A stretch of DNA of 64,000 bases from NCBI RefSeq assembly GCF_023534745.1, contig NZ_JAMHJQ010000008.1, positions 186,406-250,405 on the forward strand, written 5' to 3'. The stretch comes from Streptomyces sp. 35G-GA-8 (lineage in GTDB: Bacteria; Actinomycetota; Actinomycetes; Streptomycetales; Streptomycetaceae). The notes below the pieces were generated by a model that saw nothing but the letters and a program-made list of their open reading frames with translations, did not search any database and was not told the DNA's origin. Below, piece after piece: positions 41,084-49,892 of this stretch; within the stretch, counting starts at the first letter, position 1; every line of letters starts with the position of its first letter. The translations under genes and the position numbers were made by a program.

Positions 41084-41381
41084 GGATCCTCCTCGGTAGC
41101 ACCACACGACTGCCTGGCAGACAGCCGCGTAACGTCTGTGTCATCAGACCAACCGCGGCGGAACATCAAAAATGCCCCGGACGGCACACAGGCAGGAGCT
41201 CCTCGAATACCGGAGCACCGCCGCGCGTATGCCACGGGGCGCATCGGGCGGTTCCATCGTCCGTACGGAACGATGGGCACCACCTGACCGGTGACCCGCC
41301 GCCCCTGAGGAGCGGCCAGGTGGGAGATCGGAGCCTCCACTTGTGGGCCGGGCACGCACGTGTCCGACCGGTCGTTACACA
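41084..41381 (-). promoter_or_regulatory. Long structured infC leader
   Basis: About 290 nt separate the likely promoter from infC. The leader contains a stem CCATCGT...ACGATGG (near 41256-41278) and a GGAGCTCC self-complementary patch, with a TTTTT run near 41166-41170. No coding frame in it is convincing. Its length suggests operon feedback (L20- or IF3-type), not proven. Confidence 0.5.
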
Positions 41382-41411
41382 AGGTTAGCAGCTCCCCCGG
41401 GGTGGTGCGAA
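41382..41411 (-). promoter_or_regulatory. infC promoter
   Basis: Minus strand TTCGCA (41406-41411), 18-bp spacer, TAACCT (41382-41387), a TANNNT -10 typical of the housekeeping sigma factor. The divergent DUF1844 start lies 63 bp upstream. Confidence 0.55.
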
Positions 41412-41473
41412 CCCCGCGTACCGCACCGCTCCCGCGGCCGGGGCCACTCGGGCGTACGCCTATCGTGTGAGGC

Positions 41474-41836
41474 ATGAGCGACGCGACCTCCCCCCAGGAA
41501 ACCCCCGGCTATGACGCCATGGCCCGTGACATCGCGGAAGTCCCCGCCGTCGAGGTGATCGTCACGGTCGCCGTGAATCTGATGAGCGCGGCCGCCGTCA
41601 AGCTCGGTCTGACCGAGGAGGGCGACGAGCACAAGGACCTGGACGAGGCCCGCAAGCTGGTCCACGCGCTGGCGGGGCTGATGGACGCGAGCGCGACGGA
41701 GATCAGCTCCTTCCACGCGGCTCCGCTGCGTGACGGGCTGAAGTCGCTCCAGCTGGCGTTCCGCGAGGCGTCGCTCGTACCGGACGAGCCGGGGAACGGT
41801 CCCGGCGAGAAGTACACGGGGCCGGTCTACGGCTGA
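41474..41836 (+). CDS. DUF1844 domain protein
   Basis: A 120-residue acidic-to-neutral helical protein with the DUF1844 pattern: DIAEVPAVEVIVTVAVNLMSAAAVKLGL and DLDEARKLVHALAGLMDASA. The family is encoded divergently from infC in most actinobacteria, and its function is unknown. Start ATG at 41474. Confidence 0.92.
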   Translation: MSDATSPQETPGYDAMARDIAEVPAVEVIVTVAVNLMSAAAVKLGLTEEGDEHKDLDEARKLVHALAGLMDASATEISSFHAAPLRDGLKSLQLAFREASLVPDEPGNGPGEKYTGPVYG

Positions 41837-41907
41837 TCCCGCTCCGTCTGTCGCTTCAGGCGCGTAGGAGACTTCACGTACGTACGAGACTCGCGTGCGT
41901 ACGCGTT

Positions 41908-42642
41908 TCAGGCACGTACGAAAAGGGGCTCGCCCGGTGGTGTGGCCTCGGCCGGCAGCAGAGCCAGGTCGAGTCCGCGTACCAGGCGGGCCCTCAGTAC
42001 GTCATCGGCCGCGAGGGCCTCGGCGATCCTGCGGGCGGCCTCGGCCGGACGCGCGGCCGGGTCCAGCACGAGCGCGAGGGTGCCGTCCGCGCTGCCGGGG
42101 CCGAGATGCGCGCGGAGCACCGCCGGCTCCGCGGCGACGGCGGACCGTACCGCCGCGCCGACGGCGGGATCGTCGAGCGGATCGGTGCTGGTGCGGCCCT
42201 CGGCGAGAGCGAGCAGCGCGGGGCCGGTGAGCTGGTACGGGACCGGGCCCGCGAGATCGATCACGACCGTGTCCGCCCGCTCGTGCGCGGCTGCCCGGAG
42301 CGCCTGGTGCAGCGGTACGGCGACGGGCCGGGCCGCCGGATTCCAGCGCGCCAGCGCGGCGACGGAGGTGAAGGCGGGCAGCGCGCGGCGGTCGCCCGCC
42401 TGGAGCGTCGGTACGGCCATGTCGCTGGTCTTCTCGCGGCGCAGGCCGCTCTTCTCGTCCTCCTCCGTCTCACCGAGCACGGCGACCACGGGAACCAGCA
42501 GCCGGGCGTCCTTGAGCGCCGCCAGGACGCGTGGTTCGGCCGACCGGTCCTCGGCCCAGGCGGCGAGGGCCGCCGTCAGCTCGGGAGCGGCGGTGCCGTC
42601 GTCGTCGGAGAAACCGGAGTCGGGGATGTTCTTGAGGGCCAC
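41908..42642 (-). CDS. SseB-family protein
   Basis: A 244-residue protein with the SseB N-terminal domain: ELTAALAAWAEDRSAEPRVLAALKDARLLVPVVAV split over two helices, followed by AVPTLQAGDRRALPAFTSVAALARWNP. The remainder is repetitive Ala/Arg-rich helix. Its biochemical role is unclear. The gene lies between DUF1844 (convergent, across a 71-bp gap rich in CGTACG repeats) and a divergent hydrolase gene 41 bp away. Confidence 0.85.
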   Translation of the reverse strand: MALKNIPDSGFSDDDGTAAPELTAALAAWAEDRSAEPRVLAALKDARLLVPVVAVLGETEEDEKSGLRREKTSDMAVPTLQAGDRRALPAFTSVAALARWNPAARPVAVPLHQALRAAAHERADTVVIDLAGPVPYQLTGPALLALAEGRTSTDPLDDPAVGAAVRSAVAAEPAVLRAHLGPGSADGTLALVLDPAARPAEAARRIAEALAADDVLRARLVRGLDLALLPAEATPPGEPLFVRA

Positions 42643-42683
42643 GGGACGAGCGTAGAGGGCGCGGCGCGACGTACGGTCGTCGG

Positions 42684-43364
42684 GTGAATCTCTCGGTCGC
42701 GGTGTACGACCTGGCCGGCGGGGGCGAGTGGGCGTCCGGCGGGGACCGGACGTATGTCACCGCCAGCGTGGTCAAGGTCGCGGTCCTGGCGGCGCTGCTG
42801 CTGCGGGCGCGGGACTCGGGGCGGTGGCTGACGGCCGGCGAGGAGGGTCTCGCGGCGGCCATGATCGAGCGCAGCGACAACGAGGCGGCGACCGCGCTGC
42901 GGACGGCGGCCGGGGGCGTGGCGGGACTGGACGCGGCTCATGCCCGGCTCGGGATGACCCGGACGTCGGCGGCGACCGCCTGGGGGCTGACCCGCACCAC
43001 CGCCCACGATCAACTGACGCTGCTGAAGGCGGTGTTCGCCGACGCGGATTCGACGACACGCCCTGTGAGGGCCCCGGGGGCACCCGCCGGTCTCGACGAG
43101 AGGTCGCGCCGCTATCTGGCGGGGCTGATGGGGCGGGTGGTGCCCGGTCAGGACTGGGGGATCTCCGCGGCGGCGAGGGACCACGACTGGGCGCTGAAGA
43201 ACGGCTGGCTGCCGAGGGGCGACAGCGGTCTGTGGGTCATCCACTCGGTGGGGCGGGTACGGAACTGCCTGGTCGCCGTGTTGTCCGACGGCCATCCGAC
43301 CAAGGACGCGGGGATCGCGCGGGTCGAGGAGGCGGCCGTCAGCGCCGTACGCCGGTTCGTCTGA
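42684..43364 (+). CDS. Class A beta-lactamase/serine hydrolase-like protein
   Basis: A 226-residue protein starting at GTG 42684. The SxxK-like motif is VTASVVKV near residue 30, and the class A SDN triad appears as MIERSDNEAATAL near residue 64. There is no signal peptide, so unlike secreted beta-lactamases it may act in the cytoplasm, or the true start lies upstream although only 41 bp are available. TACGGT ends 6 nt before the GTG, consistent with a leaderless mRNA. Its last 26 bp overlap the convergent mycosin gene. Confidence 0.8.
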   Translation: MNLSVAVYDLAGGGEWASGGDRTYVTASVVKVAVLAALLLRARDSGRWLTAGEEGLAAAMIERSDNEAATALRTAAGGVAGLDAAHARLGMTRTSAATAWGLTRTTAHDQLTLLKAVFADADSTTRPVRAPGAPAGLDERSRRYLAGLMGRVVPGQDWGISAAARDHDWALKNGWLPRGDSGLWVIHSVGRVRNCLVAVLSDGHPTKDAGIARVEEAAVSAVRRFV

Positions 43365-44640
43365 GACCGCCGCGCCAGAGCAGGACCGCGCAGGCCAGCA
43401 GCAGGGCGCCGGCGCCGCCCACCGCGGGGGCGAGCCAGGCGGCGGGTTCCGAGTCCGCGCGCGGGGCGTCGGGGCCGGGGCCGAAGTACTGCTTGTCGTA
43501 TCCGCCGGCGCCCGCGGCCTCGCGCTTCAGATCCGTACGGGACAGTTTCGCCCCGGCCTTGATCGCGGCGGCGGGATCGACGAGGCCGTGCCCGCGGGCG
43601 TCGTCATGGCCGTCCTTCGGCGCGTTGCGCGCGGTGTCCGAGAGGAGCTTCTTGATCTGCGCCGGGGTGAGATCGGGGTAGGCGGAGCGTACGAGCGCGA
43701 CGGCACCGGAGACGAACGCGGCGGCGGCGCTGGTGCCCCAGCCCTCGTAGTAGCGGCGGTCCGGGTCGGCGATGACCACATTGACGCCCGGCGCGCTGAT
43801 GGTGGCGTACCAGCGGCGGGTGGAGAACGCGGCGCGCGTCCCGTACTCGTCGACGGCCGTCACCGCGATCACCCCCGGATAGGCCGCGGGGTACGAGACA
43901 TGGTCGCCCTTCTCGCCGCCGTTGCCGGCCGAGGCGACCACGACGGAGCCCTTGGCCAGGGCGTACTGGACTGCCGCGTCCTCGCCCGGTTCCGGGTGGG
44001 CGGACTCGCTGTCGTCGCCGAGGGAGAGGTTGATGACGTCGGCGCCCTGGTCGGCGGCCCAGCGGATGCCCTCGGCGAGGGCGCCGCCCTTGGAGGAACG
44101 GGCCTTGGCGCGGGCGGGGTCGGTGCCTTCGAGGATGACGCGGACCGGGAGGATCTTCGCCTCGGGCGCGATCCCGAGGACCCCGTCCCCGCGGTTGGGG
44201 CCATGGCCGTGTCCGGCGATGATGCCGGCCATGGCGGTGCCGTGCCGGGCCCAGGCGCGATCGCCGTCGCGTGCCCCGAAGCCGATCAGATCCCGGCCGG
44301 GCAGCACCTGGCCCTCCAGGTCGGGGTGGCTGCCGTCGACGCCGGTGTCCAGGACGGCGACGGTGATGCCCCTGCCCTGAGCGGTGCGCCACGCCTCCTC
44401 GGTGTGCAGGGCGTCGAGGGCCCACTGCTGCGCCCGGATCGCGTCGGCGTGCGCCGGAGGGGCGGGGACGAGCAGCAGGACGGACGCGGCGGCGAGGACG
44501 GCGGCGAAACGGTGGCGGCGCGCCGGCCGACCGGAGGGCACGGGGGGCGTCGGTGTGCCCGGAGTCATGAGGGAGCCGGGAGGCGTGGAGCGCATGGGGG
44601 GCATGGGAGGCATCGGTGCGCCGGGAGGGTTCGGGGTCAT
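43339..44640 (-). CDS. Type VII secretion-type mycosin serine protease
   Basis: A 433-residue subtilase. After a Pro-rich N-terminus and a signal peptide (FAAVLAAASVLLLVPAPPAHA, about residues 45-66), the catalytic triad is visible: Asp in VAVLDTGVDGSHPDL, His in ARHGTAMAGIIAGHGH, Ser in GWGTSAAAAFVSGAVAL, with VNLSLG-type and ASAGNGG motifs. A C-terminal helix (AWLAPAVGGAGALLLACAVLLW) anchors it. Mycosins process ESX substrates. The ATG overlaps the upstream stop (ATGA); alternative starts at inner methionines are possible because no clear ribosome site is visible. Confidence 0.92.
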   Translation of the reverse strand: MTPNPPGAPMPPMPPMRSTPPGSLMTPGTPTPPVPSGRPARRHRFAAVLAAASVLLLVPAPPAHADAIRAQQWALDALHTEEAWRTAQGRGITVAVLDTGVDGSHPDLEGQVLPGRDLIGFGARDGDRAWARHGTAMAGIIAGHGHGPNRGDGVLGIAPEAKILPVRVILEGTDPARAKARSSKGGALAEGIRWAADQGADVINLSLGDDSESAHPEPGEDAAVQYALAKGSVVVASAGNGGEKGDHVSYPAAYPGVIAVTAVDEYGTRAAFSTRRWYATISAPGVNVVIADPDRRYYEGWGTSAAAAFVSGAVALVRSAYPDLTPAQIKKLLSDTARNAPKDGHDDARGHGLVDPAAAIKAGAKLSRTDLKREAAGAGGYDKQYFGPGPDAPRADSEPAAWLAPAVGGAGALLLACAVLLWRGGLRRTGVRR

Positions 44641-46166
44641 TGAGGGGTCGCCGTTCGGGCGCTGACGGTCTTGCGCAGGCCTCGTTCTATCCGGTCCGCG
44701 ATGCCCTTGGCCTCGTGGCCGAGACCGGACTGCGCGGGCGCGGTCGTGGCGCCCTTGGCCATGGCCTTGTCGACGGGCTGGGGAGCGGTGACCTTCCGTC
44801 CGTCGGCGAAGCCGGAGACGGCGAACACGACAACGGGTGTCTCGGTGAGCACATTCACCGTCCAGCTCGCGCGCTGGGCGTCACCGAACCCACCCGCGAC
44901 CGTGCCCTTGACGGGGAAGGTGCGGGGCATCAGATCGGCGCGTTCAGCCAGGTTCTCGTCACGGAACCGGTTGCGCAGGGTCTCCATCGCGAGGGCGTCG
45001 GCCTGGGTGAAGACCAGCCCGACGGTGGTGACGCTGGTCGACGTGGCATCGACGTAGGTGGCGCGCAGCACGCGCACGCAGCCGACCGGGCGCAGCGTGC
45101 CGAGCAGCAGCGGATCGAGGGTGCCGGCACAGCCGCTGTCCGGTGCGACGCCGATCCTCGTCCACTCGCGGTCCGCTCCGCCGGGCCCGGCGCCGTCCCC
45201 GGAGAGGGTGCGGGGGAAGAGGGTGTCGACGGGCACGTTGTGCCAGAGGCCGCGCGCGGTGGCGAAGGTGTCACGGGCGGCGGGTTCCGCGGCCGAGTCC
45301 CCGGTCAGCCAACTGCCGGTGGCGGCGCCGCCGATGAGCCCGAGCCCGAGCACGACGCAGGCCAGGGCGGAGGCGACCCGGAGTGGCTGGTGCCGTGAGG
45401 CCACGGGACGCAGCCTGGTGGTGGTCTCCTGGGGTGTCTCGGGACGCTGCCAGGACCAGGGGTACGGCGACGGCGGCGCCGACGGGAACCCGGGCGGGCT
45501 CTGGGGCGGCCTGGGGGGCAGGGGCGGCGCCGCCGGTGGCGCGGCAGGCGGGCGCGGCACGCGCGGCACCGCTCCGGCGGGGGCCGGGGGCACCGGCCGC
45601 AGGCGGGTGGTGATCTCTGCGGACGCCGGGGCCGCGGGCACCGGCCGCAGGCGCGTGGTGATCTCCACGGGCGCCGGGGCCGGGCCGACGGGCGGAACCG
45701 GTTTCGTCGGCGCCGGGGCTGTCGCCGGTGATGAGGCTTTCGCCGGGGCCGGGGCCGGGGCCGGGGCCGTCGTCGGAGCCGGGACCTGGGCTGTCGCCGG
45801 TGATGAGGCTTTCGCCGGGGCCGGGGCTGTCGTGGACACCGGAGCTGTCGCCGCGGTCGGGGCCGGGGCCGTCGTCGGCACCGGGGCCGGGGCCGTCGTC
45901 GGGGCCGGCGGGACGGCCGTGCGCGGGGCCGGATTCGCTGCCGGGGGAAGGGACTTGGCAGCGGTCGCCGCCGGAGGTCCGGACGGCGGTGGTGGTATCC
46001 GTACCGGCTCGGGCGGGGGCAGCAGCGCGTCCGAGATGCGTGATCTCGGCGGGCGCGGAGTGTCGGCCGACGTGTCCTCCCCGGACTTGGACGCCTCGGA
46101 CTCCGCGCCGGGTGGTGGCGCCGCCGGGCGGGGCGGTACAGGAGCGCGTCGCGCTTCGGTACTCAT
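44637..46166 (-). CDS. Pro/Ala/Thr-rich membrane protein next to mycosin
   Basis: A 509-residue protein starting at ATG 46166 after GGGGGACGG. The first 250 residues are low-complexity Pro-Ala-Thr (TTAPAP, KASSPAT) with three ITTRLRPVP-type repeats. A single membrane helix lies near residue 290 (VASALACVVLGLGLIGGAAT) and the remainder is an extracytoplasmic domain (SGCAGTLDPLLLGTLRPVGC, two cysteines that may pair). I do not recognise the family. Its stop overlaps the mycosin start, so it likely belongs to the same secretion or surface function. Confidence 0.8.
   Translation of the reverse strand: MSTEARRAPVPPRPAAPPPGAESEASKSGEDTSADTPRPPRSRISDALLPPPEPVRIPPPPSGPPAATAAKSLPPAANPAPRTAVPPAPTTAPAPVPTTAPAPTAATAPVSTTAPAPAKASSPATAQVPAPTTAPAPAPAPAKASSPATAPAPTKPVPPVGPAPAPVEITTRLRPVPAAPASAEITTRLRPVPPAPAGAVPRVPRPPAAPPAAPPLPPRPPQSPPGFPSAPPSPYPWSWQRPETPQETTTRLRPVASRHQPLRVASALACVVLGLGLIGGAATGSWLTGDSAAEPAARDTFATARGLWHNVPVDTLFPRTLSGDGAGPGGADREWTRIGVAPDSGCAGTLDPLLLGTLRPVGCVRVLRATYVDATSTSVTTVGLVFTQADALAMETLRNRFRDENLAERADLMPRTFPVKGTVAGGFGDAQRASWTVNVLTETPVVVFAVSGFADGRKVTAPQPVDKAMAKGATTAPAQSGLGHEAKGIADRIERGLRKTVSARTATPQ
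45700..45960 (-). repeat. Low-complexity GC repeat encoding TTAPAP/AP runs
   Basis: The DNA encoding the Pro/Ala/Thr region of the preceding gene consists of imperfect GGGGCCGG and GTCGTCGG-type repeats. Length variation between strains is likely. Confidence 0.6.
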
Positions 46167-46370
46167 CCGTCCCCCTGTGCCACCTGTGCCACCTGTGCAG
46201 ACCGGTCCCACCGCATACCGACTCGCCGTACGGAACAGGCCCGTTCGACGCGGCGTGTGCGTCACTCTACGGGGTGGAACGGGCCCGGCGGGAACGACCG
46301 CGAAGGCACGTGGTGATCTGCCCAGATCATCCCCCTACCGTGCGGTAATCCCGTCTGGCAAGCTCGCTCC

Positions 46371-47573
46371 ATGACTCCGCGCGCCACTGACAGGGCACGG
46401 TACGACCGCGCCACCGCTCATCTCGACGCTCCGCTCGCCCTCGTCGATCTCGAAGCGTTCGACGCCAACGCGGACGATCTCGTGCGGCGGGCGGAAGGCA
46501 AGCCGATCCGGGTGGCGAGCAAGTCGGTTCGCTGTCGCGCGCTGCTGGAACGTGTGCTGGGGCGCGACGGTTTCGCGGGGGTCATGTCCTTCACGCTGGC
46601 CGAGTCCCTGTGGCTGGCGCGGGCCGGGTTCGAGGACGTACTGCTCGCCTATCCGTCGGCGGACCGCGCCGCCTACGGGGAGCTGGCCGCCGATCCCAAG
46701 CTCGCCGCCGCCGTCACCGTGATGATCGACGACCCGGCCCAGCTGGACCTCATCGACGCGGCGCGGGAGGGCGGACGTGAGGAGTTCCGGATCTGTCTTG
46801 AACTGGACACGGCCTTGCGGCTGTTCGGCGGGCGGGTCAGGATTGGTGCACTGCGCTCCCCGCTGCGCGAGCCGGCCCAACTGGCCGAGCTCGCCAGATC
46901 GATAGCCCGACGCCCCGGATTCCGGCTGGTCGGGCTCATGGCATACGAGGGACATGTGGCCGGGGTAGGGGACGCCCTGGCAGGACGGCCGCTGCGATCG
47001 CGTGCGATCCGGCTGATGCAGTCCGCCGCCCGCAAGGAACTGGCGGAGCGGCGCGCGGCGGCGGTGCGCGCGGTGCGGGCCGTCGCTCCGGAGCTGGAAT
47101 TCGTCAATGGCGGCGGCACGGGAAGCGTCCAGCACACGGCGGCCGAGGAGGCGGTGACGGAGATCGCCGCGGGCTCGGGGCTCTATGTTCCACGGCTCTT
47201 TGACAACTACACATCGTTCACGGGACGTCCGGCGGCGTTCTTCGCCCAGCCCGTGGTGCGCAGGCCGGGTGTCGGAGTGGTGACCGTGCTCGGCGGCGGC
47301 TATCCGGCGTCGGGGGCGCCGGGGGCGGACCGGCTGCCCGTGCCGTATCTGCCCGAAGGGCTGCGCTACGACGGGCAGGAGGGGGCCGGCGAGGTGCAGA
47401 CCCCGCTGCTCGGACCGGCCGCCGACGATCTGCTGATCGGCGACAAGGTGTGGTTCCGGCATGCCAAGGCGGGTGAACTGTGCGAGCGCTTCGACACCTT
47501 GCATCTGATCGAGGGTGACCGAGTGGTGGCGGCCGTGCCGACGTACCGGGGTGAGGGCCGCACGTTCCTCTGA
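46371..47573 (+). CDS. PLP-dependent alanine-racemase-fold deaminase/aldolase
   Basis: A 400-residue protein of the D-serine dehydratase/D-threonine aldolase type. The TIM-barrel PLP domain includes the lysine in PIRVASKSVRCRALL (near residue 50), VLLAYPSADR, and EFVNGGGTGSVQHTAAEE with a phosphate loop; the C-terminal metal-binding histidine/cysteine residues lie near VWFRHAKAGELCERF. Substrate not determined; D-amino acid deaminase or aldolase activity is likely. Start ATG at 46371. It is followed by a hairpin at 47607. Confidence 0.86.
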   Translation: MTPRATDRARYDRATAHLDAPLALVDLEAFDANADDLVRRAEGKPIRVASKSVRCRALLERVLGRDGFAGVMSFTLAESLWLARAGFEDVLLAYPSADRAAYGELAADPKLAAAVTVMIDDPAQLDLIDAAREGGREEFRICLELDTALRLFGGRVRIGALRSPLREPAQLAELARSIARRPGFRLVGLMAYEGHVAGVGDALAGRPLRSRAIRLMQSAARKELAERRAAAVRAVRAVAPELEFVNGGGTGSVQHTAAEEAVTEIAAGSGLYVPRLFDNYTSFTGRPAAFFAQPVVRRPGVGVVTVLGGGYPASGAPGADRLPVPYLPEGLRYDGQEGAGEVQTPLLGPAADDLLIGDKVWFRHAKAGELCERFDTLHLIEGDRVVAAVPTYRGEGRTFL

Positions 47574-47606
47574 GGGTGTCGCGGGCCCGGTCCACGCGGC
47601 CCCGTC

Positions 47607-47623
47607 CCACCGGCGTCCGGTGG
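47607..47623 (+). terminator. Terminator-like hairpin after the deaminase/aldolase
   Basis: CCACCGG-CGT-CCGGTGG, a perfect 7-bp stem 34 bp after the + strand stop. The convergent SDR gene ends at 47710. Confidence 0.55.
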
Positions 47624-47709
47624 TAGGAGCACGCCTGGACCGGGATACCGGCCCGGCGGGGTCGTCATGCTCAGGCGCCCGCCCTGGAGGTGACCCGCCC
47701 TGGGGGTGA

Positions 47710-48501
47710 TTAGACGGGCGTCACATACGCCCCCGAGATACCACCGTCGACCAGGAAGTCCGTGGCGTTCACGAACGAGGAGTCGTCACTGGCGAGGAAG
47801 GCGACCGCCGCCGCGATCTCGTCGGCCTCGGCGAACCGGCCGACCGGAATGTGCACGAGCCGGCGCGCGGCGCGCTCGGGGTCCTTGGCGAACAGCTCCT
47901 GCAACAGAGGCGTGTTGACGGGCCCCGGGCACAGCGCGTTCACCCGGATCCCCTCGCGGGCGAACTGCACGCCCAGCTCACGGGACATCGCGAGCACCCC
48001 TCCCTTGGACGCGGTGTAGGAGATCTGGGAGGTCGCCGCGCCCATACGCGCCACGAAGGAAGCGGTGTTGATGATCGAGCCCCGGCCCTGCCGCCGCATA
48101 TAGGGGATGGCCGCCTTGCAGCACAGATACACGGAGGTGAGGTTGACCTCCTGGACCTTGCGCCAGGCGTCCAGGCCGGTGGTGAGGATCGAGTCGTCCT
48201 CGGGGGGCGAGATGCCCGCGTTGTTGAAGGCGATGTCGACGCTGCCGTAGGTCTCGTGGGCGATCCTGAAGAGGGCGTCGACCTCGTCGGCGTTGGTGAC
48301 ATCGACACGTACGAAGGTGCCGTCGACCTGTTCGGCCGCGGCCTTGCCCGCGGTCTCGTCGATATCGCCGCAGACGACATGCGCGCCCTCGGCGGCGAGT
48401 CGGCGTGCGGTGGCCAGGCCGATGCCGCTGCCGGCTCCGGTGATCACGGCGGTACGGCCGACCAGTCGGCGGCAGATGGCGTCGTTGGTGGGGGCGGTCA
48501 T
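47710..48501 (-). CDS. Short-chain dehydrogenase, ethanolamine-cluster member
   Basis: A 263-residue classical SDR. NAD motif TGAGSGIGLATARRLAAEGA, catalytic NAGIS, Ser in INTASF, the YTASKGG Tyr-Lys pair and CPGPVNTPLL are all present. In the ethanolamine-type cluster it is the third minus-strand gene after glnA4 and the aldehyde dehydrogenase, so it is a candidate for oxidising the alcohol of the gamma-glutamylated intermediate. The six-base gap to the dehydrogenase indicates one transcript. Confidence 0.94.
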   Translation of the reverse strand: MTAPTNDAICRRLVGRTAVITGAGSGIGLATARRLAAEGAHVVCGDIDETAGKAAAEQVDGTFVRVDVTNADEVDALFRIAHETYGSVDIAFNNAGISPPEDDSILTTGLDAWRKVQEVNLTSVYLCCKAAIPYMRRQGRGSIINTASFVARMGAATSQISYTASKGGVLAMSRELGVQFAREGIRVNALCPGPVNTPLLQELFAKDPERAARRLVHIPVGRFAEADEIAAAVAFLASDDSSFVNATDFLVDGGISGAYVTPV

Positions 48502-48507
48502 GATGGG

Positions 48508-49884
48508 TCAGGCCTCCGTGCTGATGAAGACGTTCTTGGTTTCGGTGAAGGCGGCCAGGGCGTCGGGCCCCAGTTCTCGGCCGAGTCCGGACTGCTTGTA
48601 GCCGCCGAACGGTGTGCCGTATCGGACGGCGCTGTGCGAATTGACGGAGAGATTGCCCGCGGCGACGGCGCGCGAGACCCGCAGGGCGCGGCCCACGTCG
48701 CGGGTCCAGATCGACCCGGCGAGCCCGTAGTCGGTGGCGTTGGCGAGCCGGACGGCGTCTTCCTCGTCCTCGAAGGGCACGACGACCGCGACCGGGCCGA
48801 AGACCTCCTCGGTGGCGACCGGGGAGTCGGCGGCGGCATCGGTGAGGACGGTCGGCGGGAACCAGAACCCGGGGCCGTCCGGCGCGGTGCCGCGGATGCC
48901 CTTCGCGCCGTCGGGGACGTACGACCGTACGCGCTCCAGTTGGACCGCCGAGATCAGCGGGCCCATCTGGGTCTTCTCGTCGGACGGGTCGCCGACGACG
49001 ACCGACTCGATCGCGGGGGCGAGCAGTTCCAGGAACCGGTCGTGGACCTCGCGCTGGACGAGGATGCGGGTGCGGGCGCAGCAGTCCTGTCCGGAGTTGT
49101 CGAGGAAGGCCATCGGGGCGGTCGCGGCGGCCCGCTCCAGATCGGAGTCGGCGAAGACGAGATTGGGGCTCTTGCCGCCGAGTTCGAGGGTCACGCGCTT
49201 CAGCAGCGCGCTGCCCTTCGCCATGATCTGTTTACCGACGCGGGTGGATCCGGTGAAGACGATCTTGGCGACGCCCGGGTGCTCGACCAGCGCGTTGCCC
49301 GCGACGTCACCCGCTCCGGGCAGGACCTGGAAGAGATGCTCGGGAAGCCCTGCTTCCAGGGCGAGTTCGGCCAGTCGCAGTGCGGTGAGCGGGGTGGTCT
49401 CGGCGGGTTTGAGGAGCACCGCGTTGCCCGCCGCGAGCGCGGGGGCGGTGCCCCAGGCGGCGATCGGCATGGGGAAGTTCCACGGGGCGATCACGCCGAC
49501 GACGCCGAGCGGTTCCAGGAGGGTGATGTCGAGTCCGCCGGCGACCGGGATCTGCCGGCCGGCCAGCCGCTCCACTCCCCCGGCGCTGTAGTCCAGGAGA
49601 TCGCGGACATTGGCCGCCTCCCAGCGTGCGTTGCCGAGGGTGTGCCCCGCCTCGCGGACCTCCAGCCGGGCCAGTTCCTCGTTGTGTTCGTCGACGACGA
49701 CGGCGAAGCGGCGCAGCAGCCGTGCGCGGTCGGCGGGGGCGGTCGCCGCCCAGCCGCGTTGGGCCGCCGCGGCCCGGCGTACCGCCGTGTCGACCTCCGC
49801 CGCGGTCGTCGCGGCGACCGTGGCGATGGTCTCGCCGGTGGCGGGGTTGAGGATCTGATGTCCGGCGGCGTGGTGTTCGTGCAC
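48508..49884 (-). CDS. Aldehyde dehydrogenase
   Basis: A 458-residue NAD(P)-dependent aldehyde dehydrogenase. VIAPWNFPM, the LKPAETTPL block, GST/VGK segment FTGSTRVGKQIM, catalytic Glu in LELGGKSPN and catalytic Cys in DNSGQDCCARTR are intact. The active-site cysteine sits beside a second cysteine. GTG start at 49884 with GAGGA upstream; the longer frame is the antisense of glnA4. Positioned between glnA4 and the SDR, it likely oxidises the gamma-glutamyl aldehyde to the acid. Confidence 0.95.
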   Translation of the reverse strand: MHEHHAAGHQILNPATGETIATVAATTAAEVDTAVRRAAAAQRGWAATAPADRARLLRRFAVVVDEHNEELARLEVREAGHTLGNARWEAANVRDLLDYSAGGVERLAGRQIPVAGGLDITLLEPLGVVGVIAPWNFPMPIAAWGTAPALAAGNAVLLKPAETTPLTALRLAELALEAGLPEHLFQVLPGAGDVAGNALVEHPGVAKIVFTGSTRVGKQIMAKGSALLKRVTLELGGKSPNLVFADSDLERAAATAPMAFLDNSGQDCCARTRILVQREVHDRFLELLAPAIESVVVGDPSDEKTQMGPLISAVQLERVRSYVPDGAKGIRGTAPDGPGFWFPPTVLTDAAADSPVATEEVFGPVAVVVPFEDEEDAVRLANATDYGLAGSIWTRDVGRALRVSRAVAAGNLSVNSHSAVRYGTPFGGYKQSGLGRELGPDALAAFTETKNVFISTEA

Positions 49885-49892
49885 GTCGTTCC

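Noticed and set aside
41840-41907. CGTACG-rich repeats as an operator or attachment site
   Set aside because: Repeats are short and irregular and lie between convergent gene ends, where a regulatory role is unlikely.
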